From Schizophyllum amplum (Eukaryota > Basidiomycota > Agaricomycetes > Agaricales > Schizophyllaceae): 38,635 nucleotides of DNA. The stretch spans positions 1-38,635 of the forward strand of contig VDMD01000185.1 of NCBI GenBank assembly GCA_007026445.1. Reading direction: 5' to 3'. The notes under the pieces were generated by a model, which saw nothing but the letters and a program-made list of their open reading frames with translations, did not search any database and was not told where the DNA came from. Made by a program: the position numbers and the translations under genes. Below, in pieces: positions 9,327 to 19,619 of this stretch (positions within the stretch are counted from its first letter, which is position 1; the number at the start of each line of letters is the position of its first letter).

Positions 9327-12300
9327 CTACGCTGCCCCGTGCTTCGACGGCAGATTCTCCTTCCCGCTCAGCGCGTCGCGCAGGTCGCCGAGGATGCGCT
9401 TCCCCTTCAGCGTCTCCTCCTTCCGTGCCTCGCCCTTCGCTAGCTCGGCCTCCATGTCGAAGCTTGTGTCCCCACTCATCATGCTCCACTCCTCCTCGAA
9501 CAGGCTCGGCTTCCCGCTCGCATCGATGCGCACGGGCGACGCGTCGGCGGGCGGTGGTGAAGCCTCTCGCGCCGCACGCGAGGCCGGACGAGAGGGGGCA
9601 CCGCGCGAAGCAGGGCGGGACGCGGTGTCCGCGACGAACTTGACCTCGCCGTCCTTCATCTGCCAGAGCTCCTCCTCGCGGCCCTCCTCTTGCACGCCCG
9701 ATAGCCGCCGGCCGGTGCTCAGACGCGACAGCGTGGGTAGCCCCGAGATGCCGCCCTTGGACACGCCTGAGGAGCCGAGCTTCGACGAGTCGAAGAGGCT
9801 GACGAAGCTCGCGAGCGCCTCGCGTTGACTCTCGAGCGCCTGTCGCGTCTGTGGGAGACGTGAGTTTGCAATGGAAGGTGACGCAGAGTACAAGACACGA
9901 ACCTTACGCTCGCGGTCGAGCTGCCGAACGAGCTCCTCCGACCAACGTTCGACGTCCAACCGGCGCTGAATCTCCATATCCAGCTTCCCCTGCCACTCGC
10001 GCTCAACATCCTCCCGGACCGCACGCAAAGGCTCGCCGAGGCTGTCCTCGTACCTACGCGACGTATGCTTAGACACACTACACTGGAAAGAACTACCCGG
10101 ACTCACCCTTTCACGACGACGTTGAGCTCGCGGTTCTCCTTCGTCATCTGCATGATGAGCCGGTCCTTCTCCTCCTCGGGCGCGTCAGCGGGCAAAGGCG
10201 GCCGCGAGGTCAACGCCTGCTCCAGCGACAGAATCTGCGCGGCCTGCGACTCCAGCTGATGACGAGCAGCGAGGAGCTCCTGCTGCAGCTACAATGGACG
10301 TTAGCTAGAATCTACGCGAGAGCAAGCATCATGCATACCTGATACGGCGACATGTCGAAGTCGACCTTCATCGGGCTCGCCGGCCGCGACTCGGCAGCGT
10401 CGACGGTGTTGCTCGTCAAGATGAGCTTCGTGAGCTGCTGGATTCGGTTGTTGAGGTCGCGCATGGCTTTCGACTCGTCGACTTGCTATAGGCGTGCGTC
10501 AGCTTCAGAGCGAACCGACATGACGACAATCGTACCTCTCGGGCGCTGAGGCGGCGGTTCTTCACAGGAGCATCGCGTTCGCGCTCGGCAAGTCGCGTCT
10601 GAGGAGACACGTCAGTACCTCTGAAGCCACGCTGCAATATGGTATTATTACCTTGAGATCGTCGATCTCCTTTCGGTACCGTTCGATAAGCGCGTCCGTG
10701 TCGACAACCTCCTTCTTCTGCGCGTTCAGCTGTATCAATTGATCAGCTGCATGTTCATATGCATCAGATGTGAGCAAACCTTGACGGCCTTCACCCTACG
10801 CGCAAAGGCGAGCGTACTAAGACTATAAGGTGGTCAGCATCACGCAGAGGACGAGAGGACGGTGCGAACGTACCTCTCGCTGATAGCGCTAGCGTCAGGA
10901 TTGATGGTGCAGATGACGGAGATACGGGCATTGCCCGCGAGGCATGGTTGGAGGATACGTGTGAGCTTCGAGTTGCGGTAGGGGACGTGGTCGCTGGGCG
11001 AGAGCGTCAGCGCGAGCATGGAATCGAGCTTGTGAATACGTACTGCTTGTTTTTCGCCGCGTTCTCCGCGAGCGTACCGATGACGGAGCCCAAGGTGAGC
11101 AAACTGGAACGAAGGTCAGCACGCGCGGGTACTCGACGGGCAGATGACGCACCTCGTATTGATATACTTCCCCTCCCTTGTCCGTTCCTTGTCGCTCGTT
11201 GCTTTCTCCGAACCAGCCAAGTCAATGAGACTCTGCACGACATGATGAGCGACATCTCACAGGTCAAGGCAGATGCGACCTACCAATACCGAGGTCTGCA
11301 CACTCCGGCCACCGATCGCCTGCAACTTGGGCCCGGGCGTCCTCCGCCCACTCATGCCCGGCGTCTGCCTTCCGCTCCCTCCTCCCGGCGTCCGGCGTCC
11401 GCTCTCCCGATCAGCGTCGTCGCTCCGCTCACGGCTCTCGATGACGACGCGGAAGACGGAGTGGCTGCGGCTGCTGCGCTCGTTCCAGTCCGTAGAGGCC
11501 GTGCGCCGGTTCGCCTCGCCGCGCTTGAGAACGTCGGTGACGCTCTTGAGGGACGTGATGACCTCTTCGCGCAGCGGGGTGAGCGTGATGTCGGTCGCAG
11601 TCGTGCCTTGGATCTGAACAACGTTGCTGCCTGCAACGCGTCAGCTATGGCATGGGAAGTAAATGGAGGTAGGCGTACCCGAGGTAGAGGGCGGCGCGAG
11701 CAGGTCGACGACGGTCTCGTTGTAGATCTCAAGGTAGGAGCAGCGGAGGAGGTACTCGCGCTGTGGCGTCCGCTTGATGAAGCCGAGGATGTCGCGCATG
11801 GAGCGGGGGATGATACCCGGCTCCTCTTGTATGCCAGTGGTGGGGTCGGTGGGTCCGCCGGTGAGCGTGAAGGTCTTGCCGGACGCGGTCTGGCCGTACG
11901 CGAAGACGACGGCGTTGAAGCCCTCCATGGCGGCGTGCACGTGGGCACGTCCGACGGTGGTATAGATGGGCTTGTTGGGTGTGCCGGTGAGAACCGAGTC
12001 GAAAACAAAGTCTTGCGCGGTGGACGAGGGGTTCGTGAGGGATGGGTTGCGCGCGAAGGACGGGTCGAGCTTGATCGTGTGGCCATCCGAGACCCACGCG
12101 GACGGCGCGTCTGACGGGCGGATCCTGCAGAGGTCGTCAGAAGATGAAAAGATGTGAGGACGAGATACGCACCTGACGGAGACCATGACCTTGTCCTCGG
12201 ACGCGTTTACATCCGCGGGATCTATCTCTGCGGATACGTCGCCCGGCTCGATCGTCTGGTAATCGAGCAGAACCTCCTCGGGATCGACGTTGCTGACGTC

Positions 12301-13102
12301 CATCTCGCTTATGGGCGCGCTGAGCTCATCGCGGGGCGTCGTCGGCCGCGAAGGGGTGGCTGGAACCGTGGGGAGCGTGGACACGGGGCGGCGCGACGAC
12401 GTGCCGCGTACTTTTGACTCCGCCGAGAGCGTCGCCTTGTACCGCTTGTGGGTGGAGCTAAGGAGGCCGGGTAGAGAGCCCTTGTTCGCGGGCGTCCTGA
12501 GCGCGCTGGGAGTTTTGAGGTTCGAGAGCGACGAGAGCGACGAGAGGCCGGACTGCGACGACGTCGACCCCGTCGAGAGCTCCGAGATGGGTCGCTTGGC
12601 GGGGGTGTAGAGGGGCGGTCCGCGTGCCTTCGGTGTAGCGGGAGGGGGCGGCATGTTGTGCGCGGGTCTTGGCGTCGCCCCTGCTGTCGTGATGGTTGGT
12701 GTTGACGAATTCGGCCGTGCGAAAGCAAGCGTAAACGGACCGCGGGCGCGGGCACGTGATCGCGTGCTGTCGCCTTCGTCGATCGCTCTGCCCTCACCGA
12801 CGTCGGCGCTTGGCGGGCGCATAGAACGGCGATCCCCAGGTCTTTGATGTGGGGTGAGAGGCCTGCATGTCGGGTGCTGGTCTTGGCACCGTTGCTGCTG
12901 AGCAGGCGTCGCGTCTGGACTCTGCTGCTATCGCGAGGACAGACTGATGAACAACGGTGCGACTTACCCATCGTCGTATCACCGGCACCGCTACAGCTTC
13001 ATCCAGCTTCAAAGGTATCTCTGTGCTCGAGGAAGAGGCGTCTCCATGAATAAACGAGGAAGATACAGTGTGCAGATCAGGATCACTGAGACGTTGCGCC
13101 AT
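9327..13102 (-). CDS. Kinesin motor protein, kinesin-7/CENP-E-like, 14 exons
   Basis: My model joins 13102-12968, 12924-12173, 12124-11679, 11630-11290, 11232-11153, 11103-11044, 10993-10874, 10822-10780, 10729-10652, 10598-10536, 10485-10339, 10288-10107, 10053-9903 and 9848-9327, giving 1,039 residues. All 13 introns are 43-57 nt, GT-AG, and every junction keeps phase. Residues 1-288 form a Ser/Pro-rich extension. The motor (about 290-659) has VMVSVRIRP, the P-loop GQTASGKT (373-380), switch [10 protein letters not shown] (494-502), switch II DLAGSE (562-567) and [15 protein letters not shown]. Coiled-coil segments span about 660-885, then a Ser/Arg-rich tail. The protein should be an ATP-driven microtubule motor. 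Kinesin-7 is inferred from the TASGKT P-loop form, the VIESRE segment and the overall plan. A 40-50-residue Gly/Arg/Pro insert separates switch I from switch II. The first exon is the least certain part; a later start at MPPPPATPK is possible. Confidence 0.9.
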
Positions 13103-13205
13103 CGTCGAGCGGACAACTCGCTGACGCCGCTGACGAGCCTTCGAGCGGCGAGAGCGGGGGAAAGGACAAGGAAGGAATAAGAGGCGCGATGGAAAGCCGC
13201 TTGTG

Positions 13206-13213
13206 CTTATATA
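13206..13213 (-). promoter_or_regulatory. Probable TATA box of the kinesin gene
   Basis: TATATAAG on the minus strand, about 105 bp upstream of the proposed ATG at 13102. This spacing suits a short 5' leader and supports the upstream start rather than the internal MPPPPATPK. Confidence 0.5.
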
Positions 13214-13214
13214 C

Positions 13215-13900
13215 TCGCAGTGCCGCGCGCTGCGCGTCTCCTCGACCGATCACGAAGTTACGCGGACAAGTGTCAGATGTCAGTCCGAAAACGGGAATTG
13301 CGGTAAATAAACTTTACATCCTCCTTGCATTCGTCACAACGCCATGCCTCGCCATAAAGGGACATGGGCGCTTACACGATCTACCGCTGAAGAGGCCGCC
13401 GAGCGAGCCGTCAGGGAAAAACGCCGTCTACGCTGAGGGCGCAAGCTCGCAGTCGAACTCATCACGGTGCGTGCATTCGTTGAGTTGTTTTTACGAGAGT
13501 ACTGAGCTCATAATTATCTTCAGATGCGCTTCTGAACTCGACGAGGCGTCCGTCAATCCGCCCTTCGATGACTCGGAGCTCAGCAAGCCGTCTACGTCTT
13601 GAACGAGATCGCGACCAAACACTCTCACAGCCTCCCTCATAGATCGTGTCCCTCATCCGCCGGCAACCTCGCCGTCGCTCCACAGCCCGGGAAACTCCAG
13701 GCTCTCGCATAACTCCACTTCCTCTCGCGCATTCCCGACCACCATTGACTTCGCTCCCGGAGAAGCGACACGCGACCTCGAGAGACTCGGTACCCGCCAT
13801 GAAGACGTATGGCGCCCTCTACGAATGTCTATGTCGCCCTCGACGATGTACTATATCGCGGTCTACGACGCAGAACGCCCATGGTCAGCTTACCTCGCGA
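13215..13900. other. Intergenic stretch, no gene recognised
   Basis: Several short frames exist on both strands, but none has recognisable motifs or a consistent splice structure. The composition resembles the decayed repeats that follow. Confidence 0.5.
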
Positions 13901-13909
13901 CGAGTCAGC

Positions 13910-14810
13910 CTACTGTGCGGGAACAACTAGTATGCTGCACCTCGTTTCTCGCTACGTCCATGGAGTCGTTCCCGACGCGGACGCTCATCGAGGCCTCCAT
14001 CGTCACTGTTACTCGACCGTCCTGCCGCCATCCACCGCCCATCCAGCCTATTTTTACCGCGCGACGTAGGTCGCCATTCTCGCGGTGCCGCACCCTACCG
14101 ATTTGAATGGCCAGCTTCGTCACCAAGCCTCCGTTTCCGCTAGTCCCACCGACATCGACATCGCCTATCGCTTTCGTTGGTCGACTCGGCAGCTGCACGG
14201 TCTCGCCGTTCGCATGTCATCTCGTGGTGTAGGTGGTGCGCCTTGCTGTAGAATCGACGGCGCGTGCCGCCGGAGCGTCGACGGGATTATCCTCGCATCG
14301 CTTTTAATCGATGGCGCGCCTCATCGCAGCGTCAATGGTGAGTTTATGTGTCCTCACGTTGTCGCGCTGAAATTTCATCTCATCCCGATACTGATCATAT
14401 CTCCCCAGGTCGCGTCAATAGCACATCTTGGCTGTACGGTCATCATGGCGTTTAGTGCGCGTCTTGCTCTCGCCCGGCTGGTGCGCCTCGTCGCGGCGTT
14501 GACGGCGCGCCTCTTCGCGAAGTCAATGGCCAGTCACATCGCCACGCCGATGGCGAGATCTCGTGCGACTTTTACGCTGCAATCTATCCTTCGCGAGCTC
14601 CGTGTTTCGCTTTTTGGATCGTCCGCCTCTACCGAGCCTCCTGTGCGGCACCAGTTAGTATACCGCACCACATTGCTCGTTACGCTGGCAGAGTCTTTTT
14701 CGGCCGCTGCGGACGGTCGGCGTCCTCATTGAATCCTCCGTCGTCACCGATACCCGCCGGTCCCTGCTTACATCCCCCGCCTATAAAGCCTGTTCACCGT
14801 ACGACGGTGA
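13910..14810 (+). repeat. Diverged direct repeat of about 165 bp, two copies
   Basis: The stretch at about 13912-14075 (TGTGCGGGAACAACTAGTAT onward) and that at about 14640-14808 (TGTGCGGCACCAGTTAGTAT onward) align through most of their length, sharing GCTCGTTACG-like and CCTCCRTCGTCAC blocks and the final CGCC..CAGCCT/AAGCCT region. Reading frames are not conserved between copies, so this looks like old duplicated non-coding or dead coding DNA. Confidence 0.55.
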
Positions 14811-14814
14811 CTAG

Positions 14815-15460
14815 GATACTGCATCGTCTTGGACCCCGAACGAGGCGACGTACTCGCCCTTCTTCGTCCACGATAAATAGGGCGACCTCGCCCTCGCCTT
14901 CACCGTCCTCTCAAAGGGGAGACGTACTCGCCTTCGACACTCAGCTCTCTTCGTCGGACTCGAAAGAGGGCGACTCCCTTCGTCTGCGCCTCGACGAGAG
15001 CGACTCCCTTCGTCTCGGCCTCGAAGAGAGTGACTCATCGCCGCCTCTGTCAGACGCGAAAGAGGCGACTCGCCTTCGTCGTCTCTTCGACAGAGGCAAC
15101 GTCCTCGCCCTCCGCCTTCGACTTCGACCTCTCGACCTCGCTCCGCTTTTGTCCTCGTCCTTCGTCAAGGCCTCGAAATCGCGCTTTCGCCTTCGTCGCT
15201 GTCCTTAGCCTCGATCAAACGCTTCTCGCCTTTGTTTTCGAGAAGAAGGCAACTCTACCCGCATCCGGCCTCGACTCGCCTTCGACCTCGGAAGAGGACT
15301 CTCCCCGCCTTCGTCTGGGGCGACTCTCGCATTCGTCCTCTCGAGCTTGGGGGACTCGCCCCGTCGCCTTGTCCGAGTGGGACGAAAGGCGAAGGCGATT
15401 ACGTCGCGAAGACGATTGAAGGAGTGCCCTTCCAAGCGAGACAAAGGCGAAGGCGGTGAA
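14815..15460. repeat. Degenerate ~30-bp repeat array, CGACTCCCTTCGTC type
   Basis: Units such as CGACTCCCTTCGTCTGCGCC followed by TCGACGAGAG recur in tandem (clearest at 14968-15030) and decay outward. All frames yield Ser/Arg/Asp-rich strings; I do not call a gene. Confidence 0.65.
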
Positions 15461-15981
15461 AGAGTCTGCTCGGATAGATCTCTCTATATCGCGGCATCTG
15501 GAATGCTCGCTCCTCGCCCATAGTAACTGTTTGACGGGGAAGTGCACGCATGGGTATGGGAGGGAGAAGTGCGAGCCAAGGTCGAGTACGCAGGTTTACG
15601 GGCAGAACGTTTAGACTCGATCACCTCCTTTGCCCGCAAGGCCGGCCGATGCATTGCTGTCCAGTCGGCTGTTGAGTTCGTATGTGCTATCTACAACGGT
15701 GCGTACACATTGACTGCGGTACATAGGAGCGGAACCGTCATCGTCAAGCCAGTGCGTATTGCGATAGTACTGTATTCAAAGAGCAGTCAGAATCGGATCA
15801 CGCCGCTACACTTTCAGCTCGGACTTACATAACTAGCTGACAAGTTGTGAGTACACATCGCCGTAAATACGAAGAGTGTATGCTCAATGTGTGCAAGCGG
15901 GAGGTGCATGGGGCACGGCCGAGGGTTCGAACTTACCGCCTCGTGACCACGGCATTTGCCGCATGCGAACGCGCGTACGCT

Positions 15982-16091
15982 ATGATCGCTCGCCCCTTGA
16001 CATTGTCGGTCTTCGCCTGTGTTGCGAGTATCACAGTTGGTACGTTCAAGCGATATCTTTTTTAAATGGATACTTTGGCTGACGCCACCAG
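15982..16091 (+). other. Possible first exon and intron upstream of the second F-box gene
   Basis: An ATG at 15982 begins MIARPLTLSVFACVASITV. A GTACGT donor at 16040, a GGCTGAC branch and a CAG acceptor ending at 16091 would join it in phase to the F-box reading frame 14 nt before the ATG at 16106. This would add 24 residues with a signal-peptide-like hydrophobic stretch. Alternatively, the intron is in the 5' leader and translation begins at 16106. Confidence 0.35.
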
Positions 16092-16105
16092 CAGTTCACG
16101 GTGCC

Positions 16106-17602
16106 ATGTCGCCCGGTGATCCTCCAACGAGGGCGGTCACCACAGACACGACACTGCGCAGCGCGGCCTTTGTTCCCGTCATTGAGCAGATCTCGACCGG
16201 CGAAGAATCGTCATCGCAGCTCGAACTCAATAATGGAAACATTGACACCAATATCGCGCGACTGAGCGCGCACCGGGGCCGGCAGCTTGTAGCCGAACTG
16301 CAGCTCAAGCGCGCGGCGCCCGTGTGCTGGCTCCCTGCAGAATTGCTCTCGGAGATCTTCATCCACCTCGCCCAGTCGGACCTCCGAGGCTACAAGTCGA
16401 CGAAAGAGGGCAAGGACTACGCCGCGCACCTCATCGCTGTTACGGTCGCGTGTGTTTGTGTTTCGTGGCGCGTCGCCGCGCTCGATACTTCGCGGCTATG
16501 GTCTCGTATTACTGTCGACGAACATACCCGGCATCTGGAGGCATACGTTTGCACCTGCGTATTGCGCTCCCACGAGCATGGACTGGAGATCGACTGCATG
16601 TCGGCGGCGCGGCTGCCTGCCGTGCTCTCGCATATCCTTCCTCATGCTCCCCGATGGGAATCGATCTCGTTCACTGGGTTCTTCGAAGACTTTTGCTCCA
16701 TCCCGCCGCAACACCATTTCGCCCGACTGCGGAAGGCCGATCTGTCGATCGACTCGACGATCGACAGCGAGGCAGGCGCGTTCGACTTTCTCGCCAGTGC
16801 ACCGATGCTGCGGCAGGTGGTGGTGTATGTCATGGAATCCACAAACCGCCAGTCGATTAAGCTCCCATCCTCATGGCGCCTCACGAGCTTGCATATCTGC
16901 CTGGAGGGCCTGCACCATATACGGCCGCTAGTCACTGCGCTCTCTCAGCACCAGGAAACCCTCGAAGACCTCATTTGCGAGTTCGACGACTTCCTTTCCT
17001 CCTCCCCAGAAGATGCCGTCGATTCGGTCCACTTTCCTGCTCTTGGGAGCCTGAAGCTTTACGACGATGCATTCTCAATGCTCGCGTACATCAACGCACC
17101 GAACGTCCGCGAGATCACCCTCAACAATGCGAACACCGTCGACAACCCGTACACATGGCTGTTGATATTCACCACCCTACCCTCGTCGCCTCTCACGTAT
17201 CTGTATAGCCTCCACCTGGTAGAGGTGTACCACGCCTTCGACGAGGAAACGGGCAGCGAGCTTCTTCACTGCCTGGAGTCGATGGATAATCTGCAAGAGC
17301 TCGAAATCTCGTGTACATCCGGCAGTACGCTAGCGTTTGGTCCCTATGACCGGCTGGTGGCAGGACTGTCGTTCGCCCTCTGGGAGGGTCTCACGGTACG
17401 CGAGGGTGAACGACCGCTCCTTCCATGCTTGCGATCACTCGAGCTGTATCTCGGCACCGAGATCCTACCGGACGATGCGCGGGCCGCTCAGCGTGTCTCA
17501 CTAACTGACATGGTTCGCTCACGGAGAAAAGCGCGCGTTATAGAGGGGAGGGAAGTGGTCGCGCTCAAGAAGATCGAGGTGGACGAAGATTTGGATATAT
17601 AA
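16106..17602 (+). CDS. F-box protein, single-exon body
   Basis: 498 residues from the ATG at 16106 (MSPGDPPTRA). The frame is also open upstream through a probable intron, so a longer N-terminus is possible. Residues about 72-130 hold the F-box: APVCWLPAELLSEIFIHLAQ, then a VACVCVSWRVAALDTSRLWS segment of the WR...P.LW type that closes the domain. The remainder is a series of leucine-rich repeat-like strands (for example LRKADLSI, LTSLHICLEGL, LEDLICEF, LGSLKLYDD, LQELEISC, LRSLELYL), as in the expanded F-box/LRR families of mushroom-forming fungi. Such proteins recruit substrates to SCF ubiquitin ligases through Skp1; the substrate cannot be told from sequence. It is related to, but clearly distinct from, the duplicated F-box pair in this window. 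Confidence 0.9.
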   Translation: MSPGDPPTRAVTTDTTLRSAAFVPVIEQISTGEESSSQLELNNGNIDTNIARLSAHRGRQLVAELQLKRAAPVCWLPAELLSEIFIHLAQSDLRGYKSTKEGKDYAAHLIAVTVACVCVSWRVAALDTSRLWSRITVDEHTRHLEAYVCTCVLRSHEHGLEIDCMSAARLPAVLSHILPHAPRWESISFTGFFEDFCSIPPQHHFARLRKADLSIDSTIDSEAGAFDFLASAPMLRQVVVYVMESTNRQSIKLPSSWRLTSLHICLEGLHHIRPLVTALSQHQETLEDLICEFDDFLSSSPEDAVDSVHFPALGSLKLYDDAFSMLAYINAPNVREITLNNANTVDNPYTWLLIFTTLPSSPLTYLYSLHLVEVYHAFDEETGSELLHCLESMDNLQELEISCTSGSTLAFGPYDRLVAGLSFALWEGLTVREGERPLLPCLRSLELYLGTEILPDDARAAQRVSLTDMVRSRRKARVIEGREVVALKKIEVDEDLDI

Positions 17603-17999
17603 GTTACCTTTCATTAGACGTATCACAGCTTTAGCTCGTATGTCCGCATGAGCTTGCTGGAGGCGTCAAGCCGTATGACGAAGCGCACAGGATCGACGAA
17701 CAATGTATCATCGTTGTTTGCTTCCATTTGGATCCCGGAGTCTGATGAAATACGAACTCACGAGTCTGATTCCGACGATTACTCGATTCGGTATGGTCAT
17801 TGATCTCTTGTCTCTGCCCATCATGTTACTCGTTCGATCGCGGTTCTCGTCGACGGCTCCAATTGAAGAGCTCCAGTACTGCAGTGACGCGCGCGACGCG
17901 GGCTGTACCGCGACATCCTCGAAGCCCTTACTCGACGTACCGCTGCGACCGTCAACTCGTTGATCGGGCGCTTGACCTCTCCCCCTCGGTCTGCGTTCC
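17603..17999. other. Intergenic stretch, no gene recognised
   Basis: Between the F-box stop and the minus-strand terminal exon at 18000. A minus-strand frame spans it but has no recognisable motif and continues through that exon in a different phase. Confidence 0.5.
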
Positions 18000-18176
18000 C
18001 TAGATGAGCATGAAGCGCAGCTTATCGATGTCCTCAATAACGGGCAATTGTATGGTCCGCGCGTGCAGCTTGCGCGCCCCCGTAGGCTCGCGATCGATGT
18101 TGGCGAAGATCGTGCAGGATATCGGTTTTGGAATTTGAGGTGCGTTGCATATGTCATAGCGCCCAATGATCCTTGC
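18000..18176 (-). CDS. Terminal coding exon of an unknown gene
   Basis: A stop at 18000-18002 closes a frame that reads RIIGRYDICNAPQIPKPISC, then TIFANIDREPTGARKLHART and IQLPVIEDIDKLRFMLI. The hydrophobic-charged pattern and codon use look like real protein. Upstream it meets a TGA in the same frame, and a CAG acceptor at about 18174 is available; no convincing upstream exon was found. I do not recognise the family. It could be the last exon of a gene extending toward about 18300, or a relic. Confidence 0.4.
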   Translation of the reverse strand, partial: ARIIGRYDICNAPQIPKPISCTIFANIDREPTGARKLHARTIQLPVIEDIDKLRFMLI

Positions 18177-18375
18177 TGACGCTCACAACTTGAAAGAAGA
18201 TCGACTCATTGAAAGCCGAGAGACCTCAAGTTCCCTGGATCGGCGGTCAACGTCCCCTCTGCATACCCGATACCGACTCGCGACCTTCGCCACCTCAAGC
18301 AAGCGAAGACGATCTTTCTAAAAACTGGTGCATGCCTACGAGGAGGCGACGTTTCACCTTCAATAGTGGCTCAAC

Positions 18376-19047
18376 ATGCTAGCAGGCGCGGGTGCATACG
18401 TGCGTTCTCATATCCTTCCCCTTTCTCCCTCTCTAATCACTCTCCGAAGGGTTCCGTCCAGCTCTGCGGCTTTTACAGACATATCTCAACTGCCCTCGTT
18501 CCCTCGTCTTGTGCTCGCCCAGACAAGGATCTTCAGGTATCTTGTACCATGCGCAGCCGCCGATGCAAGTCTTGCTGGCATGCGACACCGACCACTTCAC
18601 GCCTCGCTCAAGATCCAGGTCCCGCTTCAAGTCCACCTATAGCTGTTCCTCCTCGGCATCGCCCTCATTGTTTTCTCTGGCATCGTCAAGCACACTCTCG
18701 AGGGTTTCCGCATAGGTAAGAATCCTCACTCTTTGCTTTTCTTCCTTCCTGATCATAATGTGCAGCTCATCATGCCAGTTACACTAGACGCTCAGACGTA
18801 TCCTGTAGGCGCACATGCGATTGAATCTAATCCGCCCGTATCTCGCACCACCGCCGATCCAGGTCGCACTGGCATGCGATTGCTTCGCTCGTTCCGCATC
18901 CATGGCAAAGCTTACCATCATCTTGGCGTTCATGGCCGTCAATTGGACGACTACAACCACGCGCTCGCCGCTGCGTACGCCCTGTATGCTCTCGCCATCC
19001 TCTTCGGCGTAGTCAACCTGGTCCATCGAAATCTGCAGCTCTCGTAG
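18376..19047 (+). CDS. Candidate small multi-exon membrane protein
   Basis: Two strongly hydrophobic stretches occur in the frame of an ATG at 18376: LFLLGIALIVFSGIVKHTLE at about 18643-18702 and ALAAAYALYALAILFGVVNL at about 18961-19020, followed by a TAG at 19045. Good splice signals break the frame: GTGCGT donor after MLAGAGAY, a GTATCT/CCTATAG pair (18536-18642) that removes an in-frame stop, and a clean GTAAGA...GTGCAG intron at about 18716-18765. I could not find one set of junctions that joins both hydrophobic parts in phase, so the model is provisional. A diverged ~50-bp repeat (CTGGCATGCGA with similar flanks, near 18535-18590 and 18840-18880) lies within. No family recognised. Confidence 0.3.
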
Positions 19048-19079
19048 CGCACTGGGGGACCGCTAGTCCAGCGCGCTCA

Positions 19080-19520
19080 GCCTTGAGGCCACCGCGTCCA
19101 ATCTTCAAGTTCGACGTGTCCAATCTCCAAGCCCGAGCGTCCTAGCTTCAAGTGTGACGCGTCCTAGCTTCAGGTCAGAGGCATTCATGCCGCGCGGCCA
19201 ACCTAACGGCATCGCGTATACGACATCGGTTCAACGCGCGTCCTGCTTCAGAGGCGGACGCGCGATCAGGGTCAGCTTCCGACGCGCGACAAGCTTCAGC
19301 GGCCGATTCGCGTACATTGTCTATTCGACGTGCATGCAAGGTTCATGCGGCACGTCTACAATGTCATTCGACGCCTGTGTGATGTCGATTCGATTCGATA
19401 TGCGTACAGCATCCATTCGACCGCGTACATTGTCGACCAAGTCGCACACATCGTCGACTCGAGTGGTGTCCTCGACAGACCTGCGTACAGCATAAACTCG
19501 ACGCGTGTCCGGCGACCGGA
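19080..19520. repeat. Short degenerate repeats (CGTCCTAGCTTCAAG and ATTCGAC types)
   Basis: GCGTCCTAGCTTCAAGTGTG-like units repeat near 19085-19175. ATTCGAC/GTCGA-rich units with TACATTGTC and GTACAGCAT follow at 19310-19510. No gene is visible. Confidence 0.5.
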
Positions 19521-19619
19521 GTCTTATGCAGAGGAACCGCTTCATTGTCTCGTGTCTGATTCTCAACGACTACGCGCGTCGAGTACATCGGCCCGCTTCG
19601 ATGGCTCCGCGGGTGGTGT

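Noticed and set aside
8950..9489. A 179-codon minus-strand frame between the kinesin and the left F-box gene
   Set aside because: It overlaps the kinesin tail out of frame and the F-box promoter. The similar promoter in the right arm does not keep it open.
10948..12114. A 388-codon plus-strand frame
   Set aside because: It lies antisense over kinesin motor exons whose motifs and 13 phase-matched introns are unambiguous. It is a GC-composition shadow.
12600..12660. Kinesin start at the internal MPPPPATPK Met
   Set aside because: A phase-0 intron, an upstream ATG at 13102 and a TATA box at 13206-13213 support a longer N-terminus. Kept only as an alternative.
15921..15935. tRNA B-box-like GGTTCGAAC
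   Set aside because: No matching A box, acceptor stem or cloverleaf could be built around it.
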